Source of the DNA: JBMONI01 sp049324575
GTDB lineage: Bacteria > Omnitrophota > Omnitrophia > Omnitrophales > Aquincolibacteriaceae
Direction of reading: 5' to 3'
DNA: 64,000 bases
Assembly (NCBI GenBank): GCA_049324575.1
Contig: JBMONI010000017.1
Coordinates: 1-64,000 of the forward strand
The notes beneath the pieces were generated by a model. That model made no database searches and had not been told where the DNA came from. It saw only the letters and a program-made list of their open reading frames with translations. The position numbers and the translations under genes are program-made. Positions 59,320-64,000 of the stretch are shown here, in pieces; position 1 is the stretch's first letter; each line of letters opens with the position of its first letter.

Positions 59320-60459
59320 ATGGCGGATCCGGCAGTGGATAATTTTTCAAAAGGCTTACAGGGCGTTGTCGCGGCCCGCACAAAATTGAGTCACGTCGAC
59401 GGCGAGAACGGCCGTCTCAGTTATCTGGGAATCCCGATCACGGAACTCGCGAAAAATTCCTGTTTCGAAGAAGTGGTCTATCTGCTTCGCAATGCGCGCC
59501 TTCCGAAAAAAGACGAGCTCGAGAGCTTTAAAAAGGAACTCGCGGGCTTCCGCGCCATGGGGCACCGTGTGCGCCACGTGCTTGAGGACCTTCCCTGGAA
59601 AGCGCATCCGATGGGCGTTCTCAAGACCATGGTCGGGGCTTACGGCCTCTTTGATCCGGAAGCCAATTGCATCGGCCTCGAATTCAAACGCCGCAAAGCC
59701 CTCCGGCTGACCGCGGTGATCCCAACGATCATTGCCTCTTTCGGCCGCTTGAGACAAGGGCTCGAGCCTATCCCGCCGCGGGCGGATCTTTCCCATGCCG
59801 CGAATTTCATCTATATGCTGAACGGGCAAGTGCCGACTCCGGAAATGGAAAAGGCGCTTGATACTTACCTCATCCTTCTTGCCGATCACGGCTTGAATGC
59901 ATCCACTTTTTCGGCTCGCGTGACGATCTCAACCGAATCCGATCTTTTTTCAGCGATCACCTCTGCGATCGGGACCCTGAAAGGGGATTTGCACGGCTCG
60001 GCCAATCAGCGCGTGATGGAAATGTTCCTTGAGATCGGCGATGTGTCCAAGGTCGAGCCCTATGTCGAAGCGCTTTTGGCGGCCAAGAAAAAAGTGATGG
60101 GTTTCGGCCACCGGATCTATAAGAAGGTCGATCCCCGCTCGGATATTTTCCGTGAGATCGCGAAAAGCCTTTGCGAAAAGACCGGCAACGGGAAGTGGTA
60201 CGAAATGGCCGAGCGCATGGAAAAATATGTCATGGAGAAAAAGGGGATCCCCTGCAATGTGGATTTTTATTCGGCCCCGGTCTTGTATGTGCTCGGATTC
60301 CCGGTGGATTTTTTTACGACGGTTTTTGCGGCGAGCCGAGTCGCCGGATGGACCGCGCATGTGATCGAGCAGTTCTCGGACAACCGCCTTATCCGTCCGG
60401 AAGCGCATTACATCGGTCCCGAGTATCAGCCGTACACACCGATCGCCCAGCGGGCTTGA
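59320..60459 (+). CDS. gltA: Citrate synthase
   Basis: 379 residues. Condenses acetyl-CoA with oxaloacetate. Catalytic residues: His in LADHGLNASTF, His in GFGHRIYKKVDPR and Asp in CNVDFYSAPVLY. DLHGSANQRVMEMF is the substrate loop. Length and motifs put it with the short dimeric citrate/2-methylcitrate synthase group, so 2-methylcitrate synthase is an alternative. ATG 59320 is preceded by CAGGAGA; ATG 59278 would start upstream of the -10 box. Confidence 0.94.
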   Translation: MADPAVDNFSKGLQGVVAARTKLSHVDGENGRLSYLGIPITELAKNSCFEEVVYLLRNARLPKKDELESFKKELAGFRAMGHRVRHVLEDLPWKAHPMGVLKTMVGAYGLFDPEANCIGLEFKRRKALRLTAVIPTIIASFGRLRQGLEPIPPRADLSHAANFIYMLNGQVPTPEMEKALDTYLILLADHGLNASTFSARVTISTESDLFSAITSAIGTLKGDLHGSANQRVMEMFLEIGDVSKVEPYVEALLAAKKKVMGFGHRIYKKVDPRSDIFREIAKSLCEKTGNGKWYEMAERMEKYVMEKKGIPCNVDFYSAPVLYVLGFPVDFFTTVFAASRVAGWTAHVIEQFSDNRLIRPEAHYIGPEYQPYTPIAQRA

Positions 60460-60589
60460 CCGGGGAACGGCCGGGGTTTTCGGGAAGACGCAAGGGCGGT
60501 AGACGGATCTTGGAACGGACCTGTGAGAATGACGAACGATCGCATCAACCTTCCTTCGAGCCGGGGCCAGAGGCCTTCCTTCGGGAATT

Positions 60590-61021
60590 ATGAAAGCTGA
60601 ACGACGGATGTTCACTCTTGAAGAAGCCAACCGCCTTATCCCCGAACTGGAAAAAAGACTGAACACGCTCCAGGAAAAGCGCATGGCCTGCACCCGCCGC
60701 CACGATCTTCTGCTCATGCACGAACTTCTGGACGCGGCCGAAGGCGAACGGACGGCCGGGGACGACCCGTTGTCGGCCCTCGAAGAAGATATCCGGGGCC
60801 TCGAGGCAGAGGTCCATGGGCTTGAAGGGGACCTTGCCGCGATTCAGGCCTTCGGCTGCATTGTCCGGAGCGTAGAACTTGGCTGGATCGATTTCATGGG
60901 TTGCATAGGAGGGCGGATCATTTATTATTCCTGGAAAAAGGGAGAGCGGGAAGTGACTTTTTACCGGGAGAACGGGGACAAGCAGGGGATCCGCCATCCT
61001 TTGCCGGCGTCCCGGGATTGA
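60590..61021 (+). CDS. DUF2203-like protein
   Basis: 143 residues. FTLEEANRLIPELEKRLNTL opens a coiled-coil N-terminal half, and the C-terminal half GWIDFMGCIGGRIIYYSWKK, then GEREVTFYRENG and IRHPLP, follows the DUF2203 pattern of a Trp/Tyr-rich strand ending in a conserved Arg-Pro-Leu-like element. Function of the family is unknown. No ribosome site is evident; ATG 60608 is an alternative start. Confidence 0.7.
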   Translation: MKAERRMFTLEEANRLIPELEKRLNTLQEKRMACTRRHDLLLMHELLDAAEGERTAGDDPLSALEEDIRGLEAEVHGLEGDLAAIQAFGCIVRSVELGWIDFMGCIGGRIIYYSWKKGEREVTFYRENGDKQGIRHPLPASRD

Positions 61022-61069
61022 TGCCGGAATGAAAAAGCGGCGGGAGCTGGCCGGGAAAAAGGAGATGCG

Positions 61070-61615
61070 ATGATCTTACCCAAAAAGATGTTCTTGACCA
61101 AAGGCGTCGGGATCGCCCGCGAAAAACTTTCCAGCTATGAGTCCGCGCTCCGCAATGCGAGCATCGCGCCGTTCAATATCGTCCGGGTTTCCAGCATCTA
61201 CCCGCCTTATTGCAAAATGATCTCCAAAGAGGCCGGCCTGAAGTACCTCAGCGCGGGCCAGGTCCTTTTTACCGTTGTGGCCGAGTGTTCCACGAACGAG
61301 CCGAACCGTCTGATCGCAGCTTCGGTCGGCGTGTCGATCCCCAAGAACTCCGAACAGTACGGCTATCTTTCCGAAGTTCACACGTACGGGACCACCGAAA
61401 AAAAGACGGGAGATTACGCCGAGGACCTCGCGGCCAGCATGCTGGCGACGATCCTGGGGGTGAAGTTCGATCCCGATTCAAGCTACGACAAACGCAAAGA
61501 GCTCTGGCAGATCTCGAATCAGATCTTCAAAACGATGAACATCACGCAGAGCGCACGCGGAGAAAAGAACGGCAACTGGACCACCGTCATCGCCGCTGCC
61601 GTCCTCATTCACTAG
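61070..61615 (+). CDS. pdaD: Pyruvoyl-dependent arginine decarboxylase
   Basis: 181 residues. Decarboxylates arginine to agmatine for polyamine synthesis. The proenzyme cleaves itself at Ser41-Ser42 (VRVSSIYPP), turning Ser42 into the pyruvoyl cofactor. The beta chain starts there and contains the conserved YLSEVHTYG and DYAEDLAASML segments with the proton-donor Glu. Length and motifs match PvlArgDC of archaea, Chlamydiae and some other bacteria. AAGGAG at 61056-61061. The stop overlaps the convergent next gene's stop in a shared CTAG. Confidence 0.93.
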   Translation: MILPKKMFLTKGVGIAREKLSSYESALRNASIAPFNIVRVSSIYPPYCKMISKEAGLKYLSAGQVLFTVVAECSTNEPNRLIAASVGVSIPKNSEQYGYLSEVHTYGTTEKKTGDYAEDLAASMLATILGVKFDPDSSYDKRKELWQISNQIFKTMNITQSARGEKNGNWTTVIAAAVLIH

Positions 61616-62457
61616 GCGAAAAAATCTTCCTTCTCGACGGGCGGAATGACGGTGACCTGGACGTCTTTCGGGATTTCAAGCTCCCAGTTCTCGCTTCCGG
61701 TGTCCACAAAGAACCGGAGATCGTCGAAGAAAAGCTGCGTGGCCCTTCCGTTCGATTCGTTCTCGATCGCGATCTTTTCCGGATAGTAGAAGCGATTTTC
61801 CATCCACGCGTCTTTGCCTGAAAATTCCCTGAAGGCGGAGCGATAGATCGCGGTTACCGGATCTCCCGCCGGCGAATAATACGATTCTTTGAAGACATCG
61901 CCCTCCCTCGACGCATGGACCCGGCGGGCAAGATAAGGTGCCGTGTATTTTTGGCCGTAGACCTTCAGGATGATCTCATCTTCTCCCCAGCGCTCGATCT
62001 CGCTCGATCGCTCGGGGATCATCATGGGTTTCAAGGCGCGGTAGAGATCGAGCGGGCTCACGTGCATTTCGATCGCGGGGTCATATTTGGCGTCGAACAT
62101 GTTCCCTTCATAGACGCTGTTCTGGCCGGGCAGGTAGAGTTTGAATTCCCGGTCTTCGGTCTTGAACGCGAAGAGCAAATCGGATTCCTCATTGAAACAG
62201 CGGATCACCATCCGCTCATTGAGCCGGTCATAGAGAATGTCGCCCCGGCAGGCGGCTTCCGGGGCCTCGCCCCGGAGAAAGCGCATATCGACAGTCCCCG
62301 AAAAACCATTCCACAACCCCCGCCGGCTTTCGATCTTCTGGAGGATCCCCGGCAAGGGCGAGTGGGTGACCGAATTGCCCGCGCTTTGGGCGAGCGGAAG
62401 AGGCGAGGCGGTGAACAAAGCTAGGAGCATGAGGCATAAGGGGAAACGCTTCATCAT
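61612..62457 (-). CDS. Secreted LolA/LolB-like lipoprotein-carrier fold protein
   Basis: 281 residues with a Sec signal peptide (KRFPLCLMLLALFTASPLPL, cleavage near AQSA). The mature part is beta-rich: FSGTVDMRFLRGEAP, DILYDRLNERMVIRCF, and REFKLYLPGQNSVYEG, like the half-barrel of LolA/LolB and DUF4292 proteins that bind acyl chains in the periplasm. There is no clear lipobox. It follows the CDP-alcohol transferase gene by 63 bases and may be the last gene of that operon. The start could also be ATG 62454. Confidence 0.65.
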   Translation of the reverse strand: MMKRFPLCLMLLALFTASPLPLAQSAGNSVTHSPLPGILQKIESRRGLWNGFSGTVDMRFLRGEAPEAACRGDILYDRLNERMVIRCFNEESDLLFAFKTEDREFKLYLPGQNSVYEGNMFDAKYDPAIEMHVSPLDLYRALKPMMIPERSSEIERWGEDEIILKVYGQKYTAPYLARRVHASREGDVFKESYYSPAGDPVTAIYRSAFREFSGKDAWMENRFYYPEKIAIENESNGRATQLFFDDLRFFVDTGSENWELEIPKDVQVTVIPPVEKEDFFA

Positions 62458-62520
62458 GGGGTTTTTTATCGGCTTTTGACGGGCGATCCTAAAGCGCGGG
62501 ACAAGAGGGGCTCCGAGCCC

Positions 62521-63120
62521 TCAGGCGCTTGGGGGGATCTCTCCGGAGAGTTTTTTCTTCGTGTAGAAAAGGCGTTGAAGCGCGGTCGCATTCGAGCCTA
62601 GGCAAAGCACCCAAAGCATCAGGCTCAAAAGGGGAGGGAGGAGGGTTCCGAGGATCAGGAGGATCATCCGTTCGGCTCTTTCAAAGACCCCGACCGAGCA
62701 GGCGGCGATGAAATTCTCTGCTCGTGCTTTCGTATAGCTCGTAACAAAGGAACCGGCCAGGGAGCCGAGTGTGAGAAGAAGGAGAACGGCCTCTCCCGTG
62801 CGTGCGAAAAGAAGGGCAAGACCGCCCAGGACGAAAAAGTCCGCATAACGGTCTACGGTGGAATCGAGAAAAGCGCCGAACGGGCTTGCTTTGCCCGTCA
62901 GGCGCGCGAGTGGGCCGTCGAGCATATCGCCGAGACCCGAGGCGATCAGGATCAATCCTCCGGGAATGAGCCAGCCATAGGCGAACAGGATCCCTGCAGC
63001 GAAACTTAGGGCAAGACCCGCCAAGGTCAGTTGATTCGGAGTGAATCCGGTCCGGTTAAGCCAGCCGGCCGCCTGATCGACGGCCTTCTGGATATACGGA
63101 TAAACGGTTCGCCTGAGCAT
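62521..63120 (-). CDS. CDP-alcohol phosphatidyltransferase
   Basis: 199 residues, about six membrane helices. The family signature D-G-x2-A-R-x8-G-x3-D-x3-D is complete in GDMLDGPLARLTGKASPFGA plus FLDSTVDRYADF. It transfers a phosphatidyl group from a CDP-lipid to an alcohol phosphate. It starts 13 bases after the inositol-phosphate synthase stop, which points to inositol-1-phosphate as acceptor (phosphatidylinositol-phosphate synthase); phosphatidylglycerophosphate synthase is the alternative. Confidence 0.9.
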   Translation of the reverse strand: MLRRTVYPYIQKAVDQAAGWLNRTGFTPNQLTLAGLALSFAAGILFAYGWLIPGGLILIASGLGDMLDGPLARLTGKASPFGAFLDSTVDRYADFFVLGGLALLFARTGEAVLLLLTLGSLAGSFVTSYTKARAENFIAACSVGVFERAERMILLILGTLLPPLLSLMLWVLCLGSNATALQRLFYTKKKLSGEIPPSA

Positions 63121-63133
63121 GGCAAACCCCGGT

Positions 63134-64000
63134 TTATTTCGGGCACGTGCCGGCGACGAAGCGTTTGACCAGGTCCCGCGCTTCGAAATCGGGGATCTGT
63201 TTGAGCGGATGCTTCATCGTGTAGGCCGAGATCGAGATCAGCGGTCCGCCGACCTTGCGGTCGCGGGCGATCTTACAGGCGCGGATCGCATCGATGGCGC
63301 AGCCCGAACTGTTGGGAGAATCTTCAACCGAAAGCCTGAGTTCGAGGTTCATCGGGAAACCGGCGAAACCGCGTCCCTCGATCCTCAAATAGCAGACCTT
63401 ATTATCGTTTTGCCATGGAACATAGTCCGAGGGGCCGATGTGGATCAGATCGTCCGGGAGCGGGGTATCCAGCTGGCTCTGTACGGCGGAGGTTTTCGAG
63501 ATCTTCTTCGAAAGAAGCCGGGAGCGGTTCAGCATGTTGAGGAAATCCGTGTTACCGCCCGTGTTTAACTGATAGGTGCGGTCGATCGTGATTCCTCGGT
63601 CGGTGAACAATTTGGCCAGCGTCCGGTGGACGATGGTCGCCCCGAGCTGGGATTTGATATCGTCCCCGACGATCGGGATCCTTTTGTCCTCGAATTTCTT
63701 GGCCCATTCGGGATTGGAGGCGATGAAAACCGGCATGCAGTTGATGAAACTGACCCCGGTCTTCAAGCAGGCCTTCGCGTAGAACTCCGTGGCTTTCTGC
63801 GAGCCGACCGGAAGATAATTGATCAGGATGTCCGCTCCCGTATCGCACAGGACTTTTTCAACATCCACAGGCTCTTTGTCCGCGACAATGAAGGTCCGGT
63901 CGTCCGGATACTCGCTCATATGGGCGGAAACGCCGTCCAGAACATGGCCCATTTGAACGATGACCTTGCTCTTCGGGATATCGGTAAAAAGAGGGAGGAT
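63134..64000 (-). CDS. ino1: myo-Inositol-1-phosphate synthase, 5' end outside window
   Basis: 289 residues of the C-terminal part; the frame is open to the window edge. Cyclises glucose-6-phosphate to inositol-1-phosphate using NAD. Seen: INYLPVGSQKATEFYA, FINCMPVFIAS, VGDDIKSQLGATIVHRTL and LNTGGNTDFLNM, all signature segments of the actinobacterial/archaeal short MIPS, with the catalytic lysine in DDIKSQ. Heads an operon with the CDP-alcohol transferase. Confidence 0.95.
   Translation of the reverse strand: MLPLFTDIPKSKVIVQMGHVLDGVSAHMSEYPDDRTFIVADKEPVDVEKVLCDTGADILINYLPVGSQKATEFYAKACLKTGVSFINCMPVFIASNPEWAKKFEDKRIPIVGDDIKSQLGATIVHRTLAKLFTDRGITIDRTYQLNTGGNTDFLNMLNRSRLLSKKISKTSAVQSQLDTPLPDDLIHIGPSDYVPWQNDNKVCYLRIEGRGFAGFPMNLELRLSVEDSPNSSGCAIDAIRACKIARDRKVGGPLISISAYTMKHPLKQIPDFEARDLVKRFVAGTCPK

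Overview
This 64 kb window is a gene-dense, GC-rich bacterial chromosome segment. Nearly all genes lie on the + strand. The giant modular open reading frames, diderm-type secreted proteins and lipoproteins, inositol-lipid genes and pyruvoyl-dependent arginine decarboxylase suggest a Candidatus Omnitrophota (OP3) type bacterium. That placement is an inference from gene content; the window holds no rRNA or universal marker set that would prove it.

Layout. 1-7.6 kb carries housekeeping genes: a PhoU-like end plus PiT phosphate permease, an M48 lipoprotein protease, tadA, tRNA-Ser(GGA), a beta-carbonic anhydrase, an ABC exporter pair, CorA and RlmN. 7.6-8.1 kb is a small four-helix-bundle gene between inverted arms of short repeats. 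8.2-9.8 kb encodes a secreted beta-propeller protein. 10.0-15.7 kb is a 1,895-residue multidomain protein. 15.9-17.0 kb is ychF. 17.4-42.8 kb is one uninterrupted ORF of 8,483 codons: a signal peptide followed by about 17 enzyme-like, membrane or unknown modules. These include a TraB/ChaN-like module, a GH13-like and a GT5-like domain, a histidine phosphatase, two multi-membrane blocks, a KDPG-aldolase-like barrel, three SAM methyltransferases, two LOG-like domains, two kinase-like domains, a DUF218-like domain and two GT2-like glycosyltransferases. 42.9-52.8 kb returns to ordinary genes: a second four-helix-bundle gene, cysE, an RNase HI-like gene, a TSUP half-permease, pepA, a SpoU methyltransferase, pyrE, an HTH gene, mutY, a radical SAM enzyme and an alpha/beta hydrolase. 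52.9-64 kb holds an inositol monophosphatase, the oxidative TCA set (isocitrate dehydrogenase, malate dehydrogenase, aconitase, citrate synthase), a gamma-carbonic-anhydrase-like protein, a DUF2203-like protein, PdaD and, on the minus strand, an inositol-phosphate synthase / CDP-alcohol phosphatidyltransferase / secreted-protein operon.

Two signals stand out. First, the two giant ORFs share an N-terminal module, and their modules are separated by a recurrent short motif, R-A-E-(V/L)-R. It occurs 13 times exactly plus 5 variants in the 8,483-residue protein and 6 times in the 1,895-residue protein. It is written with different codons, as if selected at protein level: a possible polyprotein processing or docking signal. 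Second, at least nine intergenic regions have one architecture: an imperfect short-tandem-repeat arm, a spacer, and the reverse-complement arm. Two of these spacers contain a four-helix-bundle (23S-intervening-sequence-type) gene, and a single arm lies in frame inside the giant ORF.

Metabolically the window supports an oxidative citrate-to-2-oxoglutarate branch, inositol phospholipid synthesis (Ino1, a CDP-alcohol transferase next to it, and a SuhB-type phosphatase), agmatine/polyamine formation, serine acetylation for cysteine synthesis, and, in the giant proteins, what looks like polysaccharide-directed chemistry of unknown product.
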